From NCBI GenBank assembly GCA_018136815.1, contig CM030931.1:9005881-9069880 (forward strand): DNA of 64,000 nucleotides, written 5' to 3'. Within the stretch, counting starts at the first letter, position 1, and each line of letters starts with the position of its first letter. Shown one piece after another: positions 20,485 through 29,879 of the stretch. The notes below the pieces were generated by a model that saw only the letters and a list, made by a program, of their open reading frames with translations, searched no databases and was not told where the DNA came from. The position numbers were made by a program, and so were the translations under genes. This stretch comes from Isochrysis galbana (taxonomy: Eukaryota; Haptophyta; Isochrysidales; Isochrysidaceae).

Positions 20485-22731
20485 CTATGAACGCCTGTGA
20501 ATTGCGATCTCTGCGGCGGTGACAAGGTCGCTTACCTTATGAACCTCGCACGTGTCGAGGTTGGCCGTGTCACCGCCTCCGCCCGGGGCGTTGCCCTCGC
20601 GGTGGATAGGCGGCCAAAACCGCCCAAAGGTACCTCCGCAGGTGATCGCGTACTGCACGCCCTGTAGTTCGACAGTGCTCGTTGACATGATCATGCGCGG
20701 GTGCTGCATCGTTCCCACCGGAAACCAGCGCCGCGAGCCGCACACGTCGAGTGCGCGTACCTCGGATGTCACTACCGATGTCTGCCACCCTGATTTTTTT
20801 TGGCGGTGCAGCTTGTAGACCCGGGACCCCGTGTCCGTTGTCGCGTAGGCTGCGCGCGGTCCCTCAGGCTTCTGATCGTGGAAATCATAATAAACGCCGC
20901 CAAAAGTGAAGACAAAGCGGCCATCTGGGGAGAGGAGGCTGGTAGAGGCATCGCGGGGTCTCGTCGTATCCCAGCGAGTCGTGTCGTTGCCAAAGATATA
21001 CCAGTGACCGCCCTCATCCGCGGGCAGCGGTCGCAGGTCCGCCATTAAGTCGTACGCGAGCACATTATTGCTACGTAGTAGCGCCGATTTGTCCACCCCT
21101 GCAATGCGCATGTTCATCACGAGGATGTGTCCTGGGCCGCCGGAAGCGCACGTCCCGGGCGGGATGATGACGCCCTGCCCATGATCAAAGGCATAAGGCA
21201 GTCTGGAGCCGAAGGGGTCCCGCCACGCTTGGCGCGCGCGATCGTAGCACTGGATGACGTCAAGGTACGTTCCAGTGTCGTGATAACCGCGCGTGCCGCC
21301 AAATGTGCAGGGTAGTGCCGGCTGGTCTGCGCCATCAGCGTGGATGGGAAGGGCAGCGCATGCGCCAGCGGCGCGTTGGGGAAAAGCGGGTCCCAGACGT
21401 GTCTCCATTGTATCAAGATCGAGCACGCGAGCATGCAGAATGCTCACCTCCCGCCCCGAAAAAGGGTTGGTGAAGGCGCACATGAGCCAAGACTCGAAGC
21501 CCGAGCCGGTGCGGATGCCCCGCACGTCTATTTTGGGCAGCACAACGGACTGCAGGTGGTTGAGATCGAGCAGCCGCTCAGTATCGGAGTGCGGTCGGTA
21601 CTCGCGCCGGCTGACTCTGTGTTGAAGCCGTGCATCAGGTGCGCCGATCGCAAACATGGGCGTCGCGGCAATCGGCCAGATCTTACTTTGATCGGTCTCC
21701 ATCCCTTGCCAAACGGCAGGCGCAGGTGAGAGGTCAATCCGTTGAATGACTTCCGAGAAGCGTCCAGCCACAAGATACATGGAGCGGCCAGCAACGAAGG
21801 CATCCTGGCCGCGCGTGGAGTAGTTGAGCCGCAGTACCTGTCCGGCGGAGCCGGCCAGATGGATACGGAGCCACTGACTTTTGATGAGCGGTGGCCCACT
21901 GCCGGGTGTGCCACCGGCGGGAGGGTCCGACGGCCCCGACATTTTGTGCATTCGTGCGTCTGAAATGAAGCAGAAGTTCGTGTCTTCTCCGAGCCGAGAC
22001 CTTGAGGCCCAGTCGAGCCATGTGCTCTCAGCATCAGGCGCGTTGAGTAGTCTAGCGAGCTCAACCTCCTCGACCTCCCATGTTGGGTTCCACTCAAGTA
22101 CTGGCGCGGAAAGCCGATGGACGGCCTTTGCGCAGGCGCCGGAAGCCTGCGCTGCAAAGAGTCCGCAGAGCAGGCAATCTGGGTTTAGCGCGCCTGTGCT
22201 ATTGGTCCGGTCCAGCTGGTTGCGCCATTCGCGCATGCAGGCTGCGGCACTTGGCTTCCGGTCAATGACCATGAACGGCGTGTGAGCGTGTTTCATTGGA
22301 CCTGGCACGCCGATGGAGCCGTGGGCGGCGTGCAAGCGGGCGGTGGCGGCGAGCCAGTTGGGCACGTTTCGGACGGCCCACATCTGCTCGTCCACGAGCA
22401 GCAGCCTTTGAAACCTGCGAAGCGGCTCAAGCTCGAGGAGCCTCGTGTGGTGATAGCGGAGCGCCGGCTCGGTCTCAATCACCTGCACCCCTCGGCCGAG
22501 TGACAAGGCATGCAGCGCGGGCAGGGCGTGCGGGAGGGCGAGCAGGAAAATGGGATCTTCCCATCCTCCCACAACAGGGCTGCGAAGGAGCTTGACCCAC
22601 TGCACGAGAGAGGCGGGGTCGAGGGGGAAGGCTACGAGGGCAGACGAGGGAGCGAGAGAGGCAGAGACAGCGAGGGAGAGGGAGAGGAGGGAGAGGAGGC
22701 GAAGTGGAAGGGAAGGGGCGGGGTGCCCCAT
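20485..22731 (-). CDS. Secreted protein: GT-A-like N-terminal domain plus kelch/galactose-oxidase-like propeller
   Basis: One frame from the ATG at 22731 encodes 748 residues. Residues 1-30 form a signal peptide ([20 protein letters not shown]). Residues 35-260 look like a nucleotide-sugar transferase fold: RYHHTRLLELEPLRRFQRLL, then LVDEQMW where glycogenin-type enzymes have a DxD, then NVPNWL and a TPFMVIDRKPSAA strand. The metal-binding DxD is not intact (VDEQ), so catalysis is doubtful. Residues 300-720 form beta-propeller repeats (SMYLVAGRFSE, FVFTFGGVYYDF, HPRMIMSTSTVEL, YAITCGGTFGRF) with paired Cys. It probably acts at the cell surface or outside on glycans; this is inference. Near the stop, CATAAG followed by GTAAGCG looks like a splice donor, so a further C-terminal exon may exist left of 20538. 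Confidence 0.68.
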   Translation of the reverse strand: MGHPAPSLPLRLLSLLSLSLAVSASLAPSSALVAFPLDPASLVQWVKLLRSPVVGGWEDPIFLLALPHALPALHALSLGRGVQVIETEPALRYHHTRLLELEPLRRFQRLLLVDEQMWAVRNVPNWLAATARLHAAHGSIGVPGPMKHAHTPFMVIDRKPSAAACMREWRNQLDRTNSTGALNPDCLLCGLFAAQASGACAKAVHRLSAPVLEWNPTWEVEEVELARLLNAPDAESTWLDWASRSRLGEDTNFCFISDARMHKMSGPSDPPAGGTPGSGPPLIKSQWLRIHLAGSAGQVLRLNYSTRGQDAFVAGRSMYLVAGRFSEVIQRIDLSPAPAVWQGMETDQSKIWPIAATPMFAIGAPDARLQHRVSRREYRPHSDTERLLDLNHLQSVVLPKIDVRGIRTGSGFESWLMCAFTNPFSGREVSILHARVLDLDTMETRLGPAFPQRAAGACAALPIHADGADQPALPCTFGGTRGYHDTGTYLDVIQCYDRARQAWRDPFGSRLPYAFDHGQGVIIPPGTCASGGPGHILVMNMRIAGVDKSALLRSNNVLAYDLMADLRPLPADEGGHWYIFGNDTTRWDTTRPRDASTSLLSPDGRFVFTFGGVYYDFHDQKPEGPRAAYATTDTGSRVYKLHRQKKSGWQTSVVTSEVRALDVCGSRRWFPVGTMQHPRMIMSTSTVELQGVQYAITCGGTFGRFWPPIHREGNAPGGGGDTANLDTCEVHKVSDLVTAAEIAIHRRS

Positions 22732-22919
22732 CCAGGGACGGGGGGAGGCGGGACGGAGAGGAAAGGGCGGGAGGATGGAGAGGAAGAGGCGGGCGGCGGC
22801 CGGACCATTTAGGGAAATAGCTGGAGGAAGAGAGTAAAGAAAAGTAGAGAAAAGGAAGACAAGAGAGTATTCGATTATTATGATTGATGATGAAGGAGAG
22901 AGAAAAATCGGAGGAGGGA

Positions 22920-23360
<441 letters not shown>

Positions 23361-23503
23361 ATTGTCTTCTTTTTAGAGCGCGAGGAGAAGAGACGCCGCC
23401 GGGGGGGAGGAAAAGGACACAGGAGAGGGAGGGAGAGGAGGAGAAGATACTTAGAAGATAGAATTCTGTAGTTCGTAGTGGGGAGGGTCGAACGTTCTGT
23501 CGT

Positions 23504-23699
23504 CCTAGATGGGAAATACGGAATATGGTGTTGGGGCCTGCAAATACAGCCAAATACATATGTATTTGGCCTCCGGCCAAATACATTTCAAATACATTCG
23601 AGGCCTACAACCCAGGACGCGCTTCAAATACAGCCAAATACATATGTATTTGGCCTCTGTCCAAATACGGATACGGTAAATACGTATTTCCCATCTAGG
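23504..23699. mobile_element. Complete MITE, 196 bp, with 8-bp target-site duplication
   Basis: The terminal inverted repeats are CCTAGATGGGAAATACG and CGTATTTCCCATCTAGG. The flanks carry the direct repeat TCTGTCGT at 23496-23503 and 23700-23707. An 8-bp duplication fits the hAT superfamily. The interior is palindromic, with two copies of CCAAATACATATGTATTTGG. A truncated relative lies at 4127-4248. Confidence 0.85.
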
Positions 23700-23721
23700 T
23701 CTGTCGTCTGTCGCTCGTCGC

Positions 23722-23775
23722 TCTAGTTCTCGTTCTCGTTCTCGTTCCCGTTCCCGTTCCCTTTCCCGTCCCTCG
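23722..23775. repeat. CTCGTT/CCCGTT hexanucleotide repeat
   Basis: Tandem GTTCTC units grade into GTTCCC units immediately right of the MITE duplication. Confidence 0.8.
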
Positions 23776-23948
23776 TTCGCAACACTCAACCCGCACCCAT
23801 CCTCCATCCTCAGCCTTAGCGCCTCAGCCTGTGCCTATGCGCTATCTTATTCCGCCCCGGTTTCCCGCTTGTCTCCAAATCGGTTTCACTGAAAGTTTCA
23901 CCGCATTAAGACCAAGCTTAGTGGGGAAGCTCTCCAGTTCCGTTACCC

Positions 23949-24080
23949 AAAAATCTCGTTCATCTCGTCGGGCCCTCGGGCCATCTCGCTCATCTCGTCA
24001 GGCCATCTCGGCCATCTCGTTCATCTCGTCGTCGGGCCATCAGGCCATCTCGTTATTACATCTCGTTCATCTCGTTACAA
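23949..24080. repeat. CATCTCGTT-based minisatellite
   Basis: Imperfect tandem array of CATCTCGTTCATCTCGTC with interspersed GGGCCATCAGGC variants. Confidence 0.8.
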
Positions 24081-24198
24081 TCCAAGCTGCATTTCCACAA
24101 CCGATCGGCGGTAGCGGTAGGCGCGGCGGGAACAGAGGGGAGTGATGGAATGGCGGGCTTAACCACCTCCTCAGCAGAGGAAGGCGGGAGCGGGAGGA

Positions 24199-24238
24199 CG
24201 GGCCTGGCGAGGGCGAGCGCGAGGACGGAGCGGACATG
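24199..24238. repeat. Segment shared with 62629-62667
   Basis: GGCGAGGGCGAGCGCGAGGA continuing to CGGAGCGGACATGG is identical at both places and in the same orientation. It is a fragment of an unrecognised repeat family. Confidence 0.7.
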
Positions 24239-24324
24239 GCTAGAGCAATTGGCGATGCATAGGAAGGAACTGGCAAGGAAGCTGGCAGCAAGGCAAAGGA
24301 AATGTCTTGGCAAGGCGACGGAGG

Positions 24325-24478
24325 CAGGATTTTTAACAGTAGGGAGGCAGGAATTCTAACGGTAGGCGGAGTACAGGATTTTTAATGGTAGGAAGGCAGG
24401 AATTTTTAACTGTAGAAGAAGAGCGCGGAATTTAACGGTAGAAGAAGAGTGCGGAACTTAACTGTAGAAGAAGAGCGG
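24325..24478. repeat. Tandem repeat of GGCAGGAATTTTTAACGGTAGAAG-type units
   Basis: Five or six degraded units of about 25-33 bp, each with a TTTAACGGTAG or TTTTTAACTGTAG core. Confidence 0.8.
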
Positions 24479-24489
24479 AGAGGAGAAGG

Positions 24490-24565
24490 AGCGGGGCTCG
24501 AACGACCCAGAGCAAAAGGTTGGTGGAGGCGGTGGGTTGAACCACTATGCCACGCGAATCTTTAC
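24490..24565 (-). ncRNA. tRNA-like sequence with pol III boxes (SINE candidate)
   Basis: On the minus strand TGGCATAGTGG matches the A-box and, about 40 nt further, CGTTCGAGCCC matches the B-box. I could not fold a convincing D stem or anticodon arm, so a functional tRNA is unlikely. A tRNA-derived SINE head or a degenerate tRNA pseudogene fits better. Confidence 0.35.
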
Positions 24566-24927
24566 GTAGCCATAGGGCCGATGGGAAGTGCTGAGAACCA
24601 CCCTATATACTCTGGGTTTTTTCTTCTCTTCTTTTACACTCTTCTTCTTCTTTCTTCCTCTGTTTCTTTTTACTGTTTTACTGTTTTTCTTTTTACTGTT
24701 ATTTCTTTTTGCCTCCGAGACATCGCGAATGCGACATCGGTCCCCTGCAGGCTCTTCGCATATCGAGCCCGTGCAGCCAGTGGTCATGCTCGATCCGCCT
24801 CATGCCAGGATGACAAAGTATTTATTTTTAACAAATTTTTATGGGTCGCGGCGCGGCAAAGGGACGGGACTAGCGCTCACTCAAGACAGGACACCCTGCC
24901 GAAGCAAGCGCAAGCACCCTTCCCCCC

Positions 24928-25938
24928 TTATGCCACCCAGCTCTTCACTAGCTTTCTACCTGCGCTAGCCAGAGCGCCCCTCCCTCCACACTCAGACAGC
25001 CCCCTACGCCAAGATCCTGTTCTGGTCTCGCAGGCAAGGGGGCCTAATGGGAGGGAGAGGAGCAACTCCTCAGAGAGGAGCTGTGGGGAAGGAGATGTCT
25101 GAGTGGGGGCGCTATACCCTTGCGCTAGGCATGGGCAGCGACGCCGCCTCAAGACATGTCCTCCCTCTTGTCTTGAGTCGAAATTTTTGGTGCTTGAAGC
25201 AGAGGGCAAGGGGGTTTGTGCTTCTTGGGTTAGTTGTAGTTGGAAGAGGAAGAGGGAGTGGGAGAGGGAGTGAAGTGTTGGAAGAGGGCCCAAGGCAGGG
25301 CACTGAGTTGTAGGTAATTGTGGCCCACAAGAGTGGGGTGAAAACGTGAAGTGTATCAACAAGGGTCTTGAGTTGAAATTTTTGGTGCTTTGAACAGAGG
25401 GCGAGGGGGTTCGTGCTGTTTGGGTTGGTTCTAGAGGGAAGGGAGAGTAGGAGAGGGAGTCAAGTGTTGAAGGAGGGCCCAAGGCAGGGCACTGAGTTGT
25501 AGGTTCTTGTGGCCCACAGGAGTGGGGTGAAAACAAGAAGTGAGACAACATGTTGAAAAACAGAGGCACAAGTTGCTCTCCGTAGGAGATTGATGGTTGT
25601 GAAGTGCCCTCCCATGTTGGGTGCACTGATGGTAGAGGTTTCCACCATGGGGAGGGCAGCTGAGCTGCCCTCCCACATGAGGTGCTCTTGGGGTGGGAGG
25701 GTTTCCCACTGTTGGAGGGGGTCTCAAAGACCCCCTGCATGCTACGCAGAGCCATGGGGGCAACCTGTTCGGTGCCAGTGCTCGCCACCCCGCGCGCTTG
25801 CGCGGGCGTGGTTTGGATGGGCTGGATGGGCTCTGAGAGGGCTCTCTGACGAGCCGCCTCGGGCGGCATGGGGCGTCCCAGGTGGGGCGCGGTGGCGAGG
25901 GTCGCCTGGGGCTCGGGAGCGGTCGCGGCACGCTCCAT
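24928..25938 (-). CDS. Doubtful frame over a 200-bp tandem duplication
   Basis: An open frame of 336 codons with an ATG (MERAATAPEPQ) at 25938. Its first 40 residues resemble those of the frame at 59444-59680 (MEHAPTAPTSQ, then GRPKHPEPKR against GRPMPPEAAR), so both could be remnants of the same mobile-element ORF. Residues 130-250 are two imperfect copies of one unit (HFLFSPHSCGPQ against HFTFSPHSCGPQ). They come from a DNA-level duplication, 25160-25345 and 25368-25545. No known domain is present. Repeat origin is more likely than a host gene. Confidence 0.3.
   Translation of the reverse strand: MERAATAPEPQATLATAPHLGRPMPPEAARQRALSEPIQPIQTTPAQARGVASTGTEQVAPMALRSMQGVFETPSNSGKPSHPKSTSCGRAAQLPSPWWKPLPSVHPTWEGTSQPSISYGEQLVPLFFNMLSHFLFSPHSCGPQEPTTQCPALGPPSTLDSLSYSPFPLEPTQTARTPSPSVQSTKNFNSRPLLIHFTFSPHSCGPQLPTTQCPALGPLPTLHSLSHSLFLFQLQLTQEAQTPLPSASSTKNFDSRQEGGHVLRRRRCPCLAQGYSAPTQTSPSPQLLSEELLLSLPLGPLACETRTGSWRRGLSECGGRGALASAGRKLVKSWVA
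25160..25545. repeat. Two-copy tandem duplication, about 200 bp per unit
   Basis: Both units contain GAAATTTTTGGTGCTT, GGGCCCAAGGCAGGGCACTG, AGTTGTAGG and GTGGCCCACA. Confidence 0.85.
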
Positions 25939-26294
25939 AGTTCAAACTATAACAATAGTTTTTTCTGCCAGGATGACAAAGTACTGGCCCTTGGCAAAAT
26001 TAGCAGGAAAAAACTGTATAATATTAACACCGCACACGCGGCTAAGGACCAACTACCACTACTTTCACGTAGCAAGCTTTCTAGAGGGTGCAACTTGAGG
26101 TTCCCTTTTTTTACTACCCTCGCCGATTTTTTTTACACCGTATACAATTATTCTACCCCTCAACCTGAACTTTGCCTCATTGGCCGTATCACCACCCCCA
26201 AAAATGTGTCCCTATCCCTATCCCTAGATGCAAACGTTTCTATCCTCTTCCGATCCGTGTCCGCGTCTGTCGCCGCCCCCCCCTTGTCTTCTGA

Positions 26295-26490
26295 GCAGTT
26301 GCTTGTCTGTTGGGAAGTGCTTGTCTTTTGGGCAATGCTTGTCTGTAGGGAAGTGCTTGTCTTTTGGGCAATGCTTGTCTTTTGGGTAATGCTTGTCTTT
26401 TGGGCAGTGCTTGTCTTTTGGGTAGTGCTTATATTTTTGGCAGTGCTTATACCATTGGAAACGCTTTTCTTTTTGACAACGATTGTATTT
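26295..26490. repeat. 19-bp minisatellite TGCTTGTCTTTTGGGCAA
   Basis: About nine units of TGCTTGTCTTTTGGG followed by CA or TA. They decay rightward into TGCTTATATTTTTGGCAG. Confidence 0.88.
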
Positions 26491-26529
26491 TTGGTAATGA
26501 CGGAAGGGAAGGACCGAGCCGGCAGCGGG

Positions 26530-26630
26530 CGGGCGGCAGCGGCGCGGGTGCAAGCAGCGGCGCGGGTGCAAGCAGCGGCGCGGGAGCAAGCAGAGGCGCG
26601 GGAGCAAGCAGAGGCGCGGGCGCAAGCAGT
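26530..26630. repeat. 18-bp minisatellite GCGGCGCGGGTGCAAGCA
   Basis: Five to six units, immediately left of the inserted element. Read in frame they give AAARVQ-type hexapeptides, but there is no sign of a real gene. Confidence 0.88.
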
Positions 26631-26651
26631 CGATTATTTGGAATGAAAGCT

Positions 26652-27596
26652 AACCTACTTTTATAAGTGGGGGTCAATGGGGGCCTCGCGCCCCCCTCTC
26701 TCCATCGCGGACACCCCCCGGGGTGGGCCCGTACATTCAACCCCAGCCCCTGCCCTCTGGCCTCTGGCAGGGGCAGGGCACTCATCAATTCAGCCCAGAC
26801 CCCTAGTGGGCGCGGGTCGCGAGCCGCACTCCCAGGCCCGCATGGGCCTGCTCTCGTACTGACTCCCCCCCCCATCCCTGGTCGCCAGGCAGACAGGGGC
26901 CTCAGGGCTGCACCCAAGGCCAGCGAGGCGAGCGAGGGAGAGGCGGGGGGGGCCAGGGGCTGAGCCCCAGCCTCCACTGCCCCCTGAGCTGCCCCTGCTG
27001 GCCCTCTGGGCGCCCCTGAAGGACCTCTGAGAGCAGGCCATGGCGCGCCGCATGGCGACGCGCCGCACGGACCGGGGCGGAAGAGAATGGAACGAGGGAG
27101 AGGGGGGGATTTGCACCCCCCCGATGGAGTGTGGTGAGAAACGAGACCCATTTGCGTTAGCAAATGGGCGGAGGGGGGCGGCTGGCGACAGGAGGAAGAT
27201 GAGGAGGGAGAGGCTCAAGACGCCTACGGGAACCACTGTGGCAGGTATCTCGAGGCGCAGTCTTTTATTTCTCGAGGACAGCTCGCGGCGAGAGCTGTAA
27301 GGGCCGTTCTTCTTTTTTGACGAGAGGTTCCTCCCCCCCCCCCCCGGTGCTTTTTCCCGGAGAGTCGGCCGGCGTCGACCGGTCCGCCTCAATGGGTTTT
27401 CCCCCATTTTAACTTGTGGGGAGTTAGAATGGGAGCCGGGGGCATGCGAGGGGGGAGATGTGGAGGGGTGCATAGTACATAGTAGTATGTATCTGTGACA
27501 ACAGCACGCGCAAGGTGTACGGGCAGGTGCGCTGAGGGCTGTCGTGTTAGTACCGGGCTAGTGAGAGTAGTGGTACTAATGCTCAGATAGATTATT
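26652..27596 (+). mobile_element. 945-bp inserted repeat with 19-bp target-site duplication
   Basis: The insert is flanked by the direct repeat ATTATTTGGAATGAAAGCT at 26633-26651 and 27597-27615. Its left part (CTACTTTTATAAGTGGGGGT, then GCCCCCCTCTCTCCATCGCG) and its right part (GAGAGCAGGCC, GGCTGGCGACAGGAGGAAGA, TTTATTTCTCGAGGACAGC) recur in inverse order and strand at 53207-52131. A piece also recurs at 38330-38640. A long duplication of this kind is typical of target-primed insertion. No coding capacity recognised. Confidence 0.7.
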
Positions 27597-27770
27597 ATTA
27601 TTTGGAATGAAAGCTCTGAATATGTAAAGTAAAACTATGGACATTTGATGGCTCATACCGTGCCCGTTCCACATTCGACGGAACGCGGCCTCAGCGAGCC
27701 GGCAAGGGCTGATCGTAGCCAATCTCCTGGAAGACGATACTGGTACAAACGTACCAGAAGATGGTGAGAA

Positions 27771-29303
27771 CTAAGGCGAGACTGCCTTGAGCTTGGCCTT
27801 CTTGGAGGCGACGACCGCTGCCTCCAGTGCTGCCAACTTCTCATTGTCATGAGAGGTATGGTCGTGCTCAGGCGCGGCCGTGGTGGCGGAATCTGATGCA
27901 TCGCCAGCAGAATCGGAGGCGGCGGCTAGCAGTGGCGCGAGCTCGATGGCGTGAAGATCGTTGTGCAACTGGGTCGGCCCACCCTTGTCGGTATCCCAAT
28001 TGCTCGAGCCCCCAAAAACGACTAGCGTGCCATCGGCAAACGCAGCAGTGGCCGCACAGCCGCGGCCTACTGGCGCAGGCGCCGGCCCAGGAGCCGTGGG
28101 GACGCGAGCCCAGGCAAGGTCCTTCCTGGCCAAGAGGTGAAGGTCGTCCAGATGGTTAGACTGTGTGTCGAGGCCGCCAAAGATAGCAGCGAAGGCAGCG
28201 CCTCCCGCTGGCGCATCAAGTCGCTCGACTGAATGGAACGAGCGTGGACAAGGCGGTCGGCCGATGCACTGCGCACTACGCCAGCGGCACGATTCGACGT
28301 CCAGAAGCCAAGTGTCATTCACGCGGCCCTCCGCAGTGCGTCCACCGAACATGAGTATGGACGCGCCTTGCTCGCTTGCATCACAAGCCCCGGCGACCCC
28401 GCCAAACCAGCATGCGCCATGAGCCGCCCGGCCGGCGGGCCTCTCGGTCGTTGGCTGATCTATGGGGATCTTGCTCCAATGGCCGGGCCCGTAGAATTGG
28501 AGCTGGTGTACCTCATCGAACCAACCCAGTTTCAGCGCGGGTCCTCGAGCCTTCCGATCCGCCCGCTCGGCCTTTGCCTTGGCGGCAGCCTTGGCGCGCA
28601 GCTTGTCTGCAAGGCTAACCTCTTTCTTGGGTACACACGTGGCCTCTGCCGCTGACGCGTCGCCCTCCGCGCCACTCTCCTCCTCCTCGCTGTCATCATC
28701 GTCGCTGTTGTCCCCGTCTTCTGCTTCCGGAATCACTCCAAAGCCACCAAACGTGACCATCCGCCACGCGCCCGCCTCGCCGGCCGCCGGCCCCTCGGCC
28801 AATGCAGGTGGCACTAATACCGCAACATGCTTGTCACGGGGGCAGGGTGGCGTGCCAGTAAGGTTGAGAGGCGTCCACTGAAGTTGCCCCTCCGTACACA
28901 GCAGAAGCGCAGTGTCTGAGAGGAAGCCACCCTTGTCGGTGAAGCCGCCGTGCACGATGATACCAATGCTCGGCACAAGCACAGCTGTGTGGCCTGTGCG
29001 CGCGGCCGGCGGAGTGCCCGCGGGCGCTAGCTGTGCCCAGGCGCGACTCTTGCGATCAAAGAGGGCGACATCGTTGTGCTCAGCATCGGCGCTCCGGCCA
29101 CCCACAAGGAGCAGAGCCTCATCTGCGCAAGGGCCGAGCGCGGCTCCACTTACCCCTACAGTCTCCCTTGCGCTAGGCCCAGCAGTGACCGCACCTTGCC
29201 ACTGCTGCCACTCTGCTGCACTTCGGCGGTTGAGGCGTAACTGGAGCTCTGATTCGGAGCCTTGCGCGCCTGAAGCCGCCGCAGTTGACGCTTCGGCGCC
29301 CAT
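27771..29303 (-). CDS. Kelch-repeat protein, intracellular
   Basis: The frame from the ATG at 29303 (MGAEASTAAASG) encodes 510 residues; the longer upstream frame has no supporting domain. Kelch blades are visible: ALLLVGGRSADAEHNDVALF, HTAVLVPSIGIIVHGGFTDKG, RMVTFGGFGV, ASILMFGGRTAEGRVNDTWL, AAIFGGLDTQSNHLDDLHLL and GTLVVFGGSSNWDTDKGG. Together they make a six-bladed propeller, like KLHDC- and RABEPK-type proteins. An acidic patch and a Lys/Ala-rich helix (about residues 190-245) interrupt the third blade. There is no signal peptide, so a cytoplasmic scaffold role is inferred; the partner is unknown. The start is preceded by purine-rich sequence on the + strand (29310-29480) and by a hairpin containing AGTACTCT. 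Confidence 0.8.
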   Translation of the reverse strand: MGAEASTAAASGAQGSESELQLRLNRRSAAEWQQWQGAVTAGPSARETVGVSGAALGPCADEALLLVGGRSADAEHNDVALFDRKSRAWAQLAPAGTPPAARTGHTAVLVPSIGIIVHGGFTDKGGFLSDTALLLCTEGQLQWTPLNLTGTPPCPRDKHVAVLVPPALAEGPAAGEAGAWRMVTFGGFGVIPEAEDGDNSDDDDSEEEESGAEGDASAAEATCVPKKEVSLADKLRAKAAAKAKAERADRKARGPALKLGWFDEVHQLQFYGPGHWSKIPIDQPTTERPAGRAAHGACWFGGVAGACDASEQGASILMFGGRTAEGRVNDTWLLDVESCRWRSAQCIGRPPCPRSFHSVERLDAPAGGAAFAAIFGGLDTQSNHLDDLHLLARKDLAWARVPTAPGPAPAPVGRGCAATAAFADGTLVVFGGSSNWDTDKGGPTQLHNDLHAIELAPLLAAASDSAGDASDSATTAAPEHDHTSHDNEKLAALEAAVVASKKAKLKAVSP

Positions 29304-29554
29304 CGAGCCAGGATGGGAAGGGAAGGGTTGGAAGGGGAAGAGGGAAATAGAGGGAGATGCACAGGCAGAGGGAGAGGCAGAGGGACGAGGCGGAGGGAGA
29401 GACACAGGTAGAGTCACAGGTAGAGGTAGAGGCACAGGCACAAGCACTGGCAAAGGCAGAGGGAGGCAGAGGCAGAAGCCGAGAGCGGCGGAAGGGGGGG
29501 GCTGCCTTGCTCGCTCGCCGGCTGCGCAGTAGAAAAGCGCGGGAAACGCTCTAG

Positions 29555-29597
29555 CGTACTTTGGTCTACATATAAACACTAGACCAAAGTACTCTAA
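29555..29597. promoter_or_regulatory. Hairpin with TACTTTGGTCT arms and AGTACTCT
   Basis: TACTTTGGTCT and AGACCAAAGTA form an 11-bp inverted repeat around ACATATAAACACT, which contains a TATA-like CATATAAAC. The right arm runs into AGTACTCTAAA. It lies 250-295 bp upstream of the kelch ATG at 29303. Confidence 0.45.
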
Positions 29598-29879
29598 ATG
29601 ATGTCACATGAGAAATGATTTTACGGGGAAGAGTAAAATGGAGAACTGAAACCTAGGCCGAGGGGTAGGATCTATTATTAGACTGAAGATTGTAGTGGCT
29701 ATACAGTACAATCGAGGCCAGAGCCATTGATGAGCCCAGAGCAAAGGTAGAAAGGCGGGAATAGTAGAATAGTAGTAGGGAAGAGTGCCCCGGGAGCTAG
29801 GTGGCTGGGGGGAGTTTACAATAAAAGTTCGATGGCCATTATCGGCTTTTGCGCGGCCGGAAGCCTTCAGATTGCGAGC

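Noticed and set aside
26530..26646. Hexapeptide-repeat coding region (AAARVQ, AEAREQ units)
   Set aside because: It reflects an 18-bp minisatellite with no gene-like sequence on either side.
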